Positions 8,141-15,385 of a stretch of DNA of 43,214 nt are shown here, piece by piece. The notes below the pieces were generated by a model, which was not told where the DNA came from, searched no databases, and was given only the letters and a program-made list of their open reading frames with translations. Positions within the stretch are counted from its first letter, which is position 1. Each line of letters starts with the position of its first letter. A program made the translations under genes and the position numbers. Origin of the DNA: Achromobacter sp. (lineage in GTDB: Bacteria > Pseudomonadota > Gammaproteobacteria > Burkholderiales > Burkholderiaceae_B); assembly GCA_003454835.1 (NCBI GenBank), contig DMTA01000193.1, positions 1-43,214 of the forward strand, in the 5' to 3' direction.

Positions 8141-8803
8141 ATGACGCCGATTTCCGCGGTAAGTGGGGTGCGTTGGCTGGCGCTCTCGCTCGTGGTGGCC
8201 CTTGCGGGCTGCGCAAGCACCGCCGACGTGTATGAAAAACATGTGCGCACCGAAGACGCCAATCCGGCGGATGTGGTGATGACGCTGGATGTGGCGTTCG
8301 CCCGGGCGCCGGATTACGAGCCTCGGACGCTGGAATACGGGTCGACGGTGAAGCGCGTGGAGTATTCCGGCTATCCCAGTATCGAGGTTCCGTTTTATCA
8401 GAAGGGCGTGGGATTTGACTTGGGCGTGGTAGGGGATCCGCGGACCTTGCTGGCCTTGCCGTATCCGTCACCTACGACGCGCACGACGTCTGCGCAATTG
8501 AAGATCTTTGGTGAGCGTCTGGGCGCTACGCATTACCGGTTCGTGGTTTTGCCCAGGGCTGGGTGGAGCAGTATGAAAAGCTTCCAGGTGTCGTTCGCGG
8601 TCAATGGGCGGCGCGAGGGGATGACGTTTGCTTATAGCGCGAAGAAGGTTTGCGAGAGCCGGTTTGATGTGACTACGCCGACTTATGGGTTTGGGATGTC
8701 GGTGGAGGCTGGATTTCCAGGAGGAAAGGCGGGATGCTTGAGGGCATGTGACGCACGGCCGGGGTATCCGGGGCAGTGCGCCTTTTTTTCTGGCGTTGAG
8801 TAA
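8141..8803 (+). CDS. Lipoprotein of unknown function
   Basis: 220 aa, starting 1 bp after the previous stop. Residues 1-24 form a lipoprotein signal ending in the lipobox LAGC (ALSLVVALAGCASTADV), so the mature protein starts at that Cys and is membrane-anchored. The rest contains several beta-type segments (YEPRTLEYGSTVKRVEYSG, HYRFVVLPRAGWSSMKSF) and four or more cysteines near the C-terminus (KVCESRF, AGCLRACDARPGYPGQCAFF), which could form disulfides. No family is recognised. Pairing with the secreted protein upstream suggests one periplasmic unit. Confidence 0.65.
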   Translation: MTPISAVSGVRWLALSLVVALAGCASTADVYEKHVRTEDANPADVVMTLDVAFARAPDYEPRTLEYGSTVKRVEYSGYPSIEVPFYQKGVGFDLGVVGDPRTLLALPYPSPTTRTTSAQLKIFGERLGATHYRFVVLPRAGWSSMKSFQVSFAVNGRREGMTFAYSAKKVCESRFDVTTPTYGFGMSVEAGFPGGKAGCLRACDARPGYPGQCAFFSGVE

Positions 8804-8894
8804 GGTCGAACAGCCAGACGAGCGTGTCGCTGTACATATCCACATTTGGGCCTACGCAGCGCAAGCCGTATGGTATCGATCCAAACTTAGCAAG

Positions 8895-8935
8895 TTGACG
8901 CTTATCAATTACCGAGTACTCGGTGGATTTATGCT
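8895..8935 (+). promoter_or_regulatory. FNR/ANR-type box and -10 of the first universal stress gene
   Basis: TTGACgcttATCAA (8895-8908) matches the FNR consensus TTGAT-N4-ATCAA at 9 of 10 positions. TATGCT (8930-8935) is a -10-like hexamer exactly 21 nt further on, placing the box near -41.5 (class II activation). The start of transcription would be about 8942, 50 nt before the ATG. Confidence 0.8.
8911..8924. promoter_or_regulatory. Perfect 14-bp palindrome between FNR box and -10
   Basis: ACCGAGTACTCGGT is a perfect dyad lying 2 bp after the FNR-type box and 5 bp before the -10 hexamer. A protein bound here would block or modulate this promoter. The binder is unknown; the island's NarL-type regulator is a candidate. 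Confidence 0.5.
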
Positions 8936-8991
8936 GGCCTATCTTCGCTGTTCAGCGTGTGGGTCCACGCCCACATTACGGGGGAAAGCCC

Positions 8992-9441
8992 ATGTACTCA
9001 CACATAATTGTCGCCGTTGACAGCAGCCACGCTTCGAATCGCGCATTGGATGAAGCAATAAAGATTGCAAAGGCATTCAAGGCAACGTTGCGCATTATTC
9101 ATTTTCTGGATGATCAATCAATCTCACTCACCGCCAATCCCTATGCGGGGTATTACATGGGAGAACTCATCGAGACACTGCGACGAGGTGGCCAGGAGAT
9201 CCTGAACCAGGCGCGAGAGCGCGCGGCATCGGCGGAAGTGCCGGCTGAAACAATCCTTGCTGACGATCTGGGACTGCCGGTGCAAGAGCGGATTATTGAA
9301 GCGGCGCAAGAATGGCCGGCGGACTTGATCGTGATGGGTACACATGGGCGGCGGGGTGTCCAGCGCGCGATGATCGGCAGTAGCGCTGAAGGCGTTACAA
9401 GACTGTCTCCTGTTCCGGTCTTGCTGGTCCGGGCGGCGTGA
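8992..9441 (+). CDS. Universal stress protein (UspA family, ATP-binding type)
   Basis: 149 aa from ATG 8992 (MYSHIIVAVDSSHASNRAL), preceded by GGGGGAAAG; an upstream GTG in frame at 8923 would overlap the promoter elements. Single Usp domain with the nucleotide-binding signature G-2x-G-9x-G-S in MGTHGRRGVQRAMIGSSAEG and the usual C-terminal VPVLLVRAA. Usp proteins of this kind are cytoplasmic dimers linked to survival during growth arrest and oxygen limitation. It has its own FNR-type promoter and faces a second usp gene across a shared terminator. Confidence 0.92.
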   Translation: MYSHIIVAVDSSHASNRALDEAIKIAKAFKATLRIIHFLDDQSISLTANPYAGYYMGELIETLRRGGQEILNQARERAASAEVPAETILADDLGLPVQERIIEAAQEWPADLIVMGTHGRRGVQRAMIGSSAEGVTRLSPVPVLLVRAA

Positions 9442-9445
9442 GGGC

Positions 9446-9487
9446 ACGCGCGGGCGTGAGGTCTGGAGGGTGATGCCCGCGCGTTTT
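9446..9487 (+). terminator. Rho-independent terminator between two convergent usp genes
   Basis: ACGCGCGGGC (9446-9455) and GCCCGCGCGT (9475-9484) form a perfect 10-bp stem with a 19-nt loop, ending in TTTT. It fills the space between the convergent usp stops at 9441 and 9494. Confidence 0.7.
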
Positions 9488-9493
9488 AGAGGC

Positions 9494-9952
9494 CTATGCA
9501 TCGCCCGCAGGAGCCCGCACGAGCAGCACAGGCACGGTAGCGCCGCGCATGATGCCCTCGGCGCTGCTTCCAAGAACCAGTCGGCTCGGCCCTCGGCGTC
9601 CATGCGTTCCGATAACGATCAGGTCTGCCTTCCATGACAGGGATTCGTCCAGTACTCGCTGTTTGACGGTCCTGTCGAGATTCTCGTGGAGCACGGTGTC
9701 TGCTTCCACTCCCGCCGCCTTGACTTGCGCCAATGCGTGTTCGAGTACCTCTGCACCGTTCCGTCTGACCAAGTCCAGCAGTTGACCTGCGTGATAGCTG
9801 TAAGCATCGGCGGTAAACGCGAACGAGAGTTCATCGACGACATGAATCAGGCGCAGGCGGCCGTGCGTAGTCTGAGCGATCCGGATCGCTTCCCTCAAGC
9901 CCGACTCGGATGTCGGGCTCCCGTCTATAGGAACGAGAATTTTCTGATACAT
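9494..9952 (-). CDS. Universal stress protein (paralogue of the one at 24043)
   Basis: 152 aa from ATG 9952 (MYQKILVPIDGSPTSESGL); a longer frame upstream lacks Usp sequence and covers the FNR-type boxes. The ATP-binding signature is IGTHGRRGPSRLVLGSSAEG. It is closely similar along its whole length to the Usp at 24043-24501: both share MYQ(K/R)ILVPIDGS, LRLIHV(V/I)DELSFA, ENLD(R/K)TV, SWKADLIVIGTHGRRG and VPVLLVRAP. This points to a duplication within the island. It is monocistronic, with an FNR-type promoter at 9987-10027. Confidence 0.93.
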   Translation of the reverse strand: MYQKILVPIDGSPTSESGLREAIRIAQTTHGRLRLIHVVDELSFAFTADAYSYHAGQLLDLVRRNGAEVLEHALAQVKAAGVEADTVLHENLDRTVKQRVLDESLSWKADLIVIGTHGRRGPSRLVLGSSAEGIMRGATVPVLLVRAPAGDA

Positions 9953-9986
9953 GGTGCAACTCCGCGAAGTGTTGGGGTTGACGCTC

Positions 9987-10027
9987 AGTATCGGCGGCCT
10001 CGCGGGCGAAACATTGATTGTTGTCAT
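9987..10027 (-). promoter_or_regulatory. FNR-type box and -10 of the leftward usp gene
   Basis: Read leftward, ATGACaacaATCAA (10027-10014) is followed after exactly 21 nt by GATACT (9992-9987). The proximal half ATCAA is perfect. The same GATACT hexamer at the same distance occurs at the paralogous usp gene (24501). Confidence 0.7.
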
Positions 10028-10092
10028 GAATTTCGCCGGAAGACGGCTCGTGCTGGCGATGGCGGCTGACTGAAATTCGACCCCACATCCGG

Positions 10093-10133
10093 ATGACAAA
10101 AGTCAACAGGATTTCGCAAACAGCGCTCAATAT
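10093..10133 (+). promoter_or_regulatory. FNR-type box and -10 of the BON gene
   Basis: ATGACaaaaGTCAA (10093-10106) is followed after exactly 21 nt by CAATAT (10128-10133). The box differs from TTGAC-N4-GTCAA only at its first base. It lies 66 bp from the leftward box of the divergent usp gene. Confidence 0.65.
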
Positions 10134-10184
10134 GCCCAGAGGCCTGGCCCAAAACACGGGAAATTGGAAACTCGGGAGATCATC

Positions 10185-10832
10185 ATGAGCGATACGGAAC
10201 TGCGGGATAGAGTGCTGAAAGCGCTGGCGTTCGAGCCCAGTGTCGAAGATGAGCATATAGGCGTGGTGGCGGAAGGCGGCGTGGTGACCTTGACAGGACA
10301 TGTCAGCACATTTGCGCAGAAGCTGGCCGCCGAAGACGTCGTTCAGCGGGTCAGGGGAGTTCGCGGAATCGCGCAAGAGATAGAGGTGCGGAGGGCCGCT
10401 GACAAACAACTCGCGGACGATCAGATTGCCGCGCGGGCGCTCAATATTATTGCCTGGGATTCGACGATACCTGACCGCAAGGTGCAGGTGACCGTGAACA
10501 AGGGGTGGGTGACATTGAACGGTACGGTTGAGTGGTTTTTTCAACGGCAGGCAGCCGAGCATGCTGTCCACAAGCTCTCAGGCGTGACCGGCATATCAAA
10601 CTTGATTGAAGTGATTCCTGTGGTGCAAGCGGGCGACATCAAGCGCAAGATCGAAGAAGCGCTGCTGCGCAGCGCGCTGGTCGAAGCACAGCGTGTGGAG
10701 GTCAGCGTGCAGGATCATAAGGTCGTGTTGAGCGGGCGGGTTAATAGCTGGGTTGAACGTGGCGCCGCGGAGAGAGCTGCCTGGGCTGTTCCAGGGGTTG
10801 TCGACGTGCAGGACAAATTGGCCGTTGGCTGA
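10185..10832 (+). CDS. Triple BON-domain protein (OsmY-like, no signal peptide)
   Basis: 215 aa, ATG 10185 after CGGGAG. It has three consecutive BON domains (about residues 4-70, 77-144 and 147-214), each with the alpha/beta pattern ending in V.L.G.V (VVTLTGHVSTFAQK; WVTLNGTVEWFFQRQAAE; KVVLSGRVNSWVERGAAE). BON domains bind phospholipid or other surfaces and are common in osmotic and stress proteins. Unlike OsmY this protein has no export signal, so it should stay in the cytoplasm, perhaps on the inner membrane face. An FNR-type promoter precedes it. A broken copy of its 5' end lies at 17367. Confidence 0.9.
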   Translation: MSDTELRDRVLKALAFEPSVEDEHIGVVAEGGVVTLTGHVSTFAQKLAAEDVVQRVRGVRGIAQEIEVRRAADKQLADDQIAARALNIIAWDSTIPDRKVQVTVNKGWVTLNGTVEWFFQRQAAEHAVHKLSGVTGISNLIEVIPVVQAGDIKRKIEEALLRSALVEAQRVEVSVQDHKVVLSGRVNSWVERGAAERAAWAVPGVVDVQDKLAVG

Positions 10833-10871
10833 ATGCGGGGCAAGCGAAACAGGGCGCGGCTGAGTGCGTGG

Positions 10872-11606
10872 TCAGCCGCTGCTGATCTTGCGCAGGGCGT
10901 CGATGTTGCGGATTTGCAATTGCCTTCTGTGCACGCGAACCAGGGCTGCATCCTGCAATCGGGCGAGAACGCGACACACGGTCTCTACCTTCATGCCCAG
11001 ATGACTGGCAATATCCTGGCGTGTCATCTTGAGGATGAATTCGCGGGGAGAGTATCCGTTGGCAGTCATTCTCTCGGAGATTCTTATCAGAAAGTGCGCG
11101 ACCCGTTCCTCGGTGGTCATGCATCCCAGGGCCATTAGCAAGTCACGGCTCTCATTGATGTCGTGGGAAATCAGCCGATTAAACTGCTGGGCGGCGATGA
11201 AGTCCTGCCGGCAGTTCCTCATCAGGTCGCAGAAGGGCAGGATGCATACGAGGGAATCCTCGAGGGCGATCGCATCGCTGGTGTGAGTGCCAGTCTCAAT
11301 CGCATCTAGCCCGAGTACTGCGCCCGCAACGGGAAAGGCGGTGATCTGTTCAAGGCCGGCAGGATTAGTCGCTCGGATCTTTACCGAGCCGGATCGCAAC
11401 AGGTACAGGTTATGCAAAGCGTCGCCCGCGCGATAAATGGCGTCGCCTTGCCGGACGAGTCGACGGGCGCGGGGCATGCCCGCCTGGGCCGGTTCGGCGT
11501 CAACGCGAGCATGGCAGATGCGGTCCAGGGCACAGGCTTCGCATTCGCCCATCGGCTCTGCGCGTAACGGCAGATGGGCTCCGCAAGACGACGAGAGGGT
11601 TTCCAT
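10872..11606 (-). CDS. FNR-type [4Fe-4S] oxygen-responsive regulator (Crp/Fnr family)
   Basis: 244 aa from ATG 11606 (GTGAGG upstream); the longer frame back to 11804 would run through the promoter. The oxygen-sensing cysteines match E. coli FNR: Cys22-x2-Cys25-x5-Cys31 (ECEACALDRIC) and Cys121 in DSLVCILPF (E. coli C122). A cyclic-nucleotide-type beta-roll spans about residues 45-135, with a dimer helix after it. The HTH is at about 193-217 (MTRQDIASHLGMKVETVCRV). The recognition helix reads V-E-T-V-C-R, so Glu and Arg of the FNR E--SR motif are kept but Ser212 is Cys211. It is the likely activator of the FNR-type promoters in this island. A housekeeping FNR probably also exists elsewhere. 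Confidence 0.93.
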   Translation of the reverse strand: METLSSSCGAHLPLRAEPMGECEACALDRICHARVDAEPAQAGMPRARRLVRQGDAIYRAGDALHNLYLLRSGSVKIRATNPAGLEQITAFPVAGAVLGLDAIETGTHTSDAIALEDSLVCILPFCDLMRNCRQDFIAAQQFNRLISHDINESRDLLMALGCMTTEERVAHFLIRISERMTANGYSPREFILKMTRQDIASHLGMKVETVCRVLARLQDAALVRVHRRQLQIRNIDALRKISSG

Positions 11607-11742
11607 GGCGCACCTCACTGGTTCGGACTGCCGAATCTGCATGGGTCTGGCGGTGCAGGCTCCATCAGAGACGCGGGCCCAGTATGCTTGGCCGGGCGGC
11701 GGCGCGCTATCAGCGTACCTCGCCAGATTGGCGGGGCATTTG

Positions 11743-11767
11743 CCTACCGCTGTAGGAAATTTCCTAC
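11743..11767. promoter_or_regulatory. Palindromic operator upstream of the fnr-like gene
   Basis: GTAGGAAATTTCCTAC (11752-11767) is a perfect 16-bp palindrome. An overlapping dyad, CCTAC-CGCT-GTAGG, spans 11743-11756. Read leftward it gives heptads TAGGAAA and TTTCCTA, then TAGGCAA six bases later. Paired heptads of this form are typical of NarL/FixJ-family sites (BvgA heptads are close to TTTCCTA). It lies between the response-regulator stop and the fnr-like start. Binding by that regulator is inferred. Confidence 0.6.
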
Positions 11768-11800
11768 CCCGGGTGGAACGCCGGCTTGTGCGTCGACAGA

Positions 11801-12454
11801 TCAAACTTCCGGCGTATCCTGGTCGTCAATCAATCGGTGCCGGATTGCATAACGCGCCAGATCGGTCTGGTTGCGCAACTGCATTTTGACCAGGATGCGG
11901 CACTTGTAGGTGCTGACGGTTTTGACGCTCAGAAAGAGCAGCCGGGCGATGTCCGAGTTGCTCAGGCCCGAGGCAAGGTATCGGAATACGGACAATTCGC
12001 GATCGGACAGCAACAGATGGGGGAGGGTGTCGGTATCGGCTTGCCGTTCGAAAGCGATGCTTTCCGCCAAGGACTGGCTCAGGTACCTGCCGCCGGCGGC
12101 GACCTTGCGAACCGCGACTACCAGCTCCTCTGCGGCGCTGTCCTTGGTCAGATATCCGGCTGCCCCCGCCTTGATCGCGCGTACGGCGTATTGCTGCTCT
12201 CCATGCATGGTCAGCACCAGAATCGGAGTTTTCGGGTATTCATGCCGGATCTGGCGGATCAGATCCACGCCGTCGCGGCCGGGCATGGACATGTCCAGCA
12301 CCAGCAGGTCCCACGGGCGCTGGCCGAGGAGTTTCAACGCTTCGAGACCGTTGCCGGCCTCGCCTTCCACCGAGATGCCGCCTGCATGTTCCAGCAAGCG
12401 CCGCAGGCCTGCGCGCAGCAGCGTGTGGTCATCGGCCAGCATGACGGAGATCAT
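11801..12454 (-). CDS. NarL/FixJ-family response regulator
   Basis: 217 aa from ATG 12454, whose ATGA overlaps the kinase stop; GGGAGG lies 4 nt upstream. Receiver domain 1-120: acidic pair DD (8-9), phosphoacceptor Asp54 in LLVLDMSMPG, conserved Thr/Ser in LVLTMHGE, Lys in GYLTKDS. LuxR-type HTH about 150-212 (LSDRELSVFRYLASGLSNSD, then KTVSTYKCRILVKM). It is translationally coupled to the PAS histidine kinase and sits just upstream of the fnr-like gene, whose leader contains a heptad palindrome. It may therefore set the level of the oxygen regulator (inferred). Confidence 0.93.
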   Translation of the reverse strand: MISVMLADDHTLLRAGLRRLLEHAGGISVEGEAGNGLEALKLLGQRPWDLLVLDMSMPGRDGVDLIRQIRHEYPKTPILVLTMHGEQQYAVRAIKAGAAGYLTKDSAAEELVVAVRKVAAGGRYLSQSLAESIAFERQADTDTLPHLLLSDRELSVFRYLASGLSNSDIARLLFLSVKTVSTYKCRILVKMQLRNQTDLARYAIRHRLIDDQDTPEV

Positions 12455-13539
12455 GCTGCCTCCCAATGGGAATCCGGCGTGTGGGCTGGCACGCGCGCAT
12501 GTAGACGGAATCCGGCCATTTTCTGTGTATGTATCGTGACCTCGCCGTTCAGCAGGCGGACCCGTTCCCGTATGCCTTGCAGACCCAGCGACAAGGGTAG
12601 TTTTTTGGCCAGGGTTTCAGGCGCGGTGCCTATGCCGTTATCTTGAACGGTCAATTCGCATGTCGATCCGGTGCAGCAGAGTCGCACCTCGACCTTGCTG
12701 GCCTGCGCATGCTTGGCAATGTTGGTAAGCGCTTCCTGGACGACGCGAAACAGCGTTGTCGCCACCGGTTTACCAGGTTCCTCTGGTCCGATGTCGATTT
12801 TTGCCTCCACGTCGATGCCGTAGCGGGAAACGAAATCCGCCACCAGCCATTCGACCGCGGCGGCGAGTCCAAGGTCGTCCAGCATGACGGGCCGCAGGTC
12901 AGAGGCGATGCGCCGCAATGAAGCGAATGTCTTCTTTATCAGCCGCCGCATGGCACGGACGTGAGCGCGCATGGCAGTGTCGTCAGGCGCGAAACCCGCT
13001 TCCATCTGGGACAGTTCCATGGTCAGCGCGGTCAGTGTCTGACCCAGATCATCGTGCAACTCCCGGGCAATATGCTTTTTCTCTTGCTCCCGGACATGCA
13101 GCAGTGCGTTTGAAAGACGAGTAAGTTCGTCACGGGAGGCGCGCAGCGCTTGGTCGACCCGCTGCCGCTCGGTGATGTCCCGCAGGAAGATGGACAGGTA
13201 CACGCCCGCCTCCGAGTGCGTTTGAGAAATGGAGGCTTCCATGGGAAATTCTTCGCCGTTGGCGCGCAGGCCCCAGAGCGGTGCGCCCAAACCCATCTGG
13301 CGTTCGGAAATGCCGGTCTGCTTGAACCGGTCGACATGTCTGGAATGGGCGGCGCGAAACCGGGCGGGAATGAGGATGTCGAGGTTAGCGCCGATGGTCT
13401 CGTCCGCGCGGCAAAGAAATACACGCTCGGCCGCCGGATTGAACATCACGATGCGCAGGCGCTCGTCTATCGTGATGATCGGCTCGGTGGCGGATTGGAT
13501 GATGTCCAGCAGCGGCGGCGCGTTAAGCGATTGCTTCAT
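12451..13539 (-). CDS. Soluble PAS-domain sensor histidine kinase (NarX/DegS-type HisKA_3)
   Basis: 362 aa from ATG 13539; a GTG at 13611 would add 24 residues, and neither start has a clear ribosome site. PAS domain about 8-125 (LLDIIQSATEPIITIDERLR... RANGEEFPMEASIS... FLRDITERQ). A coiled linker follows, then HisKA_3 with phosphoacceptor His162 in ARELHDDLGQT. The HATPase has ALTNIAKHA and DNGIG. No membrane segment, so it senses a cytoplasmic signal. His65 and Arg71 in PARFRAAHSRHVDRF align with the haem-ligand His200 and Arg206 of FixL. The FixL distal Arg220 is not obviously kept, and similar motifs occur in non-haem PAS kinases, so haem binding is only possible. Confidence 0.92.
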   Translation of the reverse strand: MKQSLNAPPLLDIIQSATEPIITIDERLRIVMFNPAAERVFLCRADETIGANLDILIPARFRAAHSRHVDRFKQTGISERQMGLGAPLWGLRANGEEFPMEASISQTHSEAGVYLSIFLRDITERQRVDQALRASRDELTRLSNALLHVREQEKKHIARELHDDLGQTLTALTMELSQMEAGFAPDDTAMRAHVRAMRRLIKKTFASLRRIASDLRPVMLDDLGLAAAVEWLVADFVSRYGIDVEAKIDIGPEEPGKPVATTLFRVVQEALTNIAKHAQASKVEVRLCCTGSTCELTVQDNGIGTAPETLAKKLPLSLGLQGIRERVRLLNGEVTIHTQKMAGFRLHARVPAHTPDSHWEAA

Positions 13540-13663
13540 TGCGGGAGCGTGCGAGTTGCCATCCCTCAGGCAGTTGGCAAAATCATTGCAGCACACATTC
13601 CCGCACGGCACACTGGTGACGGCGAGCTAATCTGAAAATACTAGCGATTCGGAAATTGGCTGT

Positions 13664-14182
13664 TCAATCGACGGCAGGCAGTACCGGGTCGTCCCATCCG
13701 GCAGGCGCCGCCGCGCGTGTCTGCTCGCGGAAGCGGCAAAGGGACGCATCGCATTCCTCGGCCAGCACGTCGTATTGTTTCAGGAGCAGGATCGAACGCG
13801 GCTTGGAACCGACCAGGGTGGCAATATCGTCCACCGCGCGAAAACCGCCGATGCCGGACATGACGCAAATGACGGAGTAGGCCTTGATGAGGCGTCCCTG
13901 CATTTTCAGGAATGCGCGCATGGGCGCGGCCAAGGATCGAAGCCAGACCGGCGCGATCAGAATGACATGGTCGAAGCCATCGACGGGCGGACCGTCATAG
14001 CGCACATCCGGGCAGCGCTTGAGCAGGCTGTCCACAATGCAGCGCCAATCACCGCTCAGTCCAAATCTTGGGACGGCGTCACGAATTTCATATGCTGGCC
14101 AGTTGCTCAGGGATGACAGGCGCTCGGCAGTGGCGCGGGCGGTGCCTGTGCGCGAATAATAAAAAATTCCTATGCGCTCCAT
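13664..14182 (-). CDS. Flavodoxin-fold protein
   Basis: 172 aa, ATG 14182 with GGGAGAGG upstream. The N-terminal strand-loop IGIFYYSRTGTARATAE has the flavodoxin FMN-phosphate loop pattern (S-x-T-G-x-x-x). VDGFDHVILIAPVWL with the later CVMSGIGGF corresponds to the flavin-ring loops. Probably a cytoplasmic electron carrier or flavin reductase used at low potential. Partner unknown. It follows the CBS gene by 19 bp and is probably cotranscribed with it; the kinase/regulator pair continues on the same strand after 124 bp. Confidence 0.8.
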   Translation of the reverse strand: MERIGIFYYSRTGTARATAERLSSLSNWPAYEIRDAVPRFGLSGDWRCIVDSLLKRCPDVRYDGPPVDGFDHVILIAPVWLRSLAAPMRAFLKMQGRLIKAYSVICVMSGIGGFRAVDDIATLVGSKPRSILLLKQYDVLAEECDASLCRFREQTRAAAPAGWDDPVLPAVD

Positions 14183-14201
14183 GATGCCTCTCCCTGGATG
14201 C

Positions 14202-14657
14202 TCAATTTTCCTGGTCCAGCAGCGCGCGCAGGATGTCCCTGCGGCTTACCACGCCAACGAGTTTTCCGCCGCGGGTGACCGGGACGCGCTTGATGCCGCG
14301 CTTGAGGATAAGGTCGGCGATCTGCGCCAGTTCCGTGTCTTCTTCCACCGTAATGACGGGGCTGCTCATGACGGATGCGGCTGTCTGCTCCCCCAGCTGA
14401 AGGCTGTGCAGGAACTCCAGGTTCAAGGCTTCGCCTTCGGCGAGCAGCGCCAGCCAATGGTCCATCTTTTTTTGATGTGTGCTGTCCTGGCGCCTGACCA
14501 GATCGCCCTCGCTGACAAGTCCGATCAGTTTTCCATCATCGCCCATCACCATCACCGCGCTGATGTTCTTGTCCAACATCGCCCGCATGATCTGGGAAAC
14601 TGGCGTTCTCGCCGTGACGCAGTATGGGTCTGGGGTCATAAGATTTCGCGCGCGCAT
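14202..14657 (-). CDS. CBS-domain-pair protein
   Basis: 151 aa from ATG 14657, with CTGGAGAG 6 nt before it (MRARNLMTPDPYCVTARTPV); an in-frame ATG at 14711 lacks a good ribosome site. Two CBS motifs: residues ~7-62 (ISAVMVMGDDGKLIGLVSEG, DLVRR) and ~93-148 (ASVMSSPVITVEEDTEL, RVPVTRGGKLVGVVSRRDIL). CBS pairs bind adenine nucleotides and usually report energy state. Stand-alone CBS proteins of this size are found in hypoxia regulons (Hrp1/Rv2626c in the DosR regulon). Probably first gene of CBS-flavodoxin. Confidence 0.88.
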   Translation of the reverse strand: MRARNLMTPDPYCVTARTPVSQIMRAMLDKNISAVMVMGDDGKLIGLVSEGDLVRRQDSTHQKKMDHWLALLAEGEALNLEFLHSLQLGEQTAASVMSSPVITVEEDTELAQIADLILKRGIKRVPVTRGGKLVGVVSRRDILRALLDQEN

Positions 14658-14820
14658 GTCGCTCTCCAGGACGTCAAGGTGCAACTCGTCGGTCGAATCC
14701 GACGTTTCCATGTTGAGCCTGCGGAGCCAAGGCTCGTTGATATTGGTCAATCGAGCGATTTTCGTTCGACGATCCCGTGGCGATTTATGTAAGGACTGAA
14801 TTCTTGTCCCTGATTTCTGC

Positions 14821-14861
14821 ATGACAAAGGTCAATTTGGGCGCCACAGGCAGGAGCAGCAT
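14821..14861 (+). promoter_or_regulatory. FNR-type box and -10 of the hsp20 gene
   Basis: ATGACaaagGTCAA (14821-14834) is followed after exactly 21 nt by CAGCAT (14856-14861). The hexamer is weak but has the conserved A2 and T6. The hsp20 ATG is 46 nt after the predicted start of transcription. Leftward, towards the CBS gene, no -10 is found at the same distance. Confidence 0.6.
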
Positions 14862-14913
14862 GGAAAGGCGGGTGAGGTCACCTGCCTTTCATCAGCATGA
14901 AAAGGAGCTAACC

Positions 14914-15339
14914 ATGTCGCGCGTGACGCAATACAGCCCATTCACCAATGATCCATTTGCCGACGTATTTCAAGCGTTCCTGCGGCCGATCCGGCAGAAC
15001 CCGGAGGAACAAACACCTCGCATGGACATCGACGTGACCGAGGCAGGGGACGCATATGTCCTGAAGGCTGACGTTCCGGGGATAGACAAGAAGGACATTT
15101 CGGTAGAGATCGATGGCAACAACGTCATGATCTCAGCCAACAAGGAAAGGCGCAGCGAAACGAAAGAGGCGGGGAAGGTCATACGCCAGGAGCGCTTCTG
15201 GGGGCAGGTTCAACGATCCGTGTCGCTGGCCAGCGCCATTGATCAGGCGGCTGCCAAGGCCGTCTGCGAGAACGGCGTCCTGATCCTGACCTTGCCCAAG
15301 ATCGCCGGAAGCAAGAACAGAACGCTGCAGATCGAATGA
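14914..15339 (+). CDS. Small heat-shock protein (Hsp20/alpha-crystallin family)
   Basis: 141 aa from ATG 14914, preceded by AAAAGGAG; the frame extends upstream to 14821 but that part overlaps the FNR-type box. N-terminal arm about 1-38 (FTNDPFADVFQAFLRP). The alpha-crystallin domain is about 40-135 (PRMDIDVTEAGDAYVLKADV, PGIDKKDISVEIDGNNVMIS) with the family end motif ENGVLILTLPK. The C-terminus is short and lacks a clear I-x-I tail. An ATP-independent holdase, matching HspX in mycobacterial dormancy by family. Likely cotranscribed with the tandem Usp gene 46 bp downstream. Confidence 0.94.
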   Translation: MSRVTQYSPFTNDPFADVFQAFLRPIRQNPEEQTPRMDIDVTEAGDAYVLKADVPGIDKKDISVEIDGNNVMISANKERRSETKEAGKVIRQERFWGQVQRSVSLASAIDQAAAKAVCENGVLILTLPKIAGSKNRTLQIE

Positions 15340-15385
15340 AGCGGACCCCGTCCAGCAAGTCCCTTCGCTTTCCGTGGAGGTAATC

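Noticed and set aside
13612..13663. FNR box or strong promoter before the histidine kinase
   Set aside because: TTGAACAGCC-type sequence lacks a right half-site, so no supported promoter could be named.
14787..14820. Leftward use of the 14821 FNR-type box for the CBS gene
   Set aside because: No -10-like hexamer at 21 nt in that direction; control of CBS by this box remains possible but unsupported.
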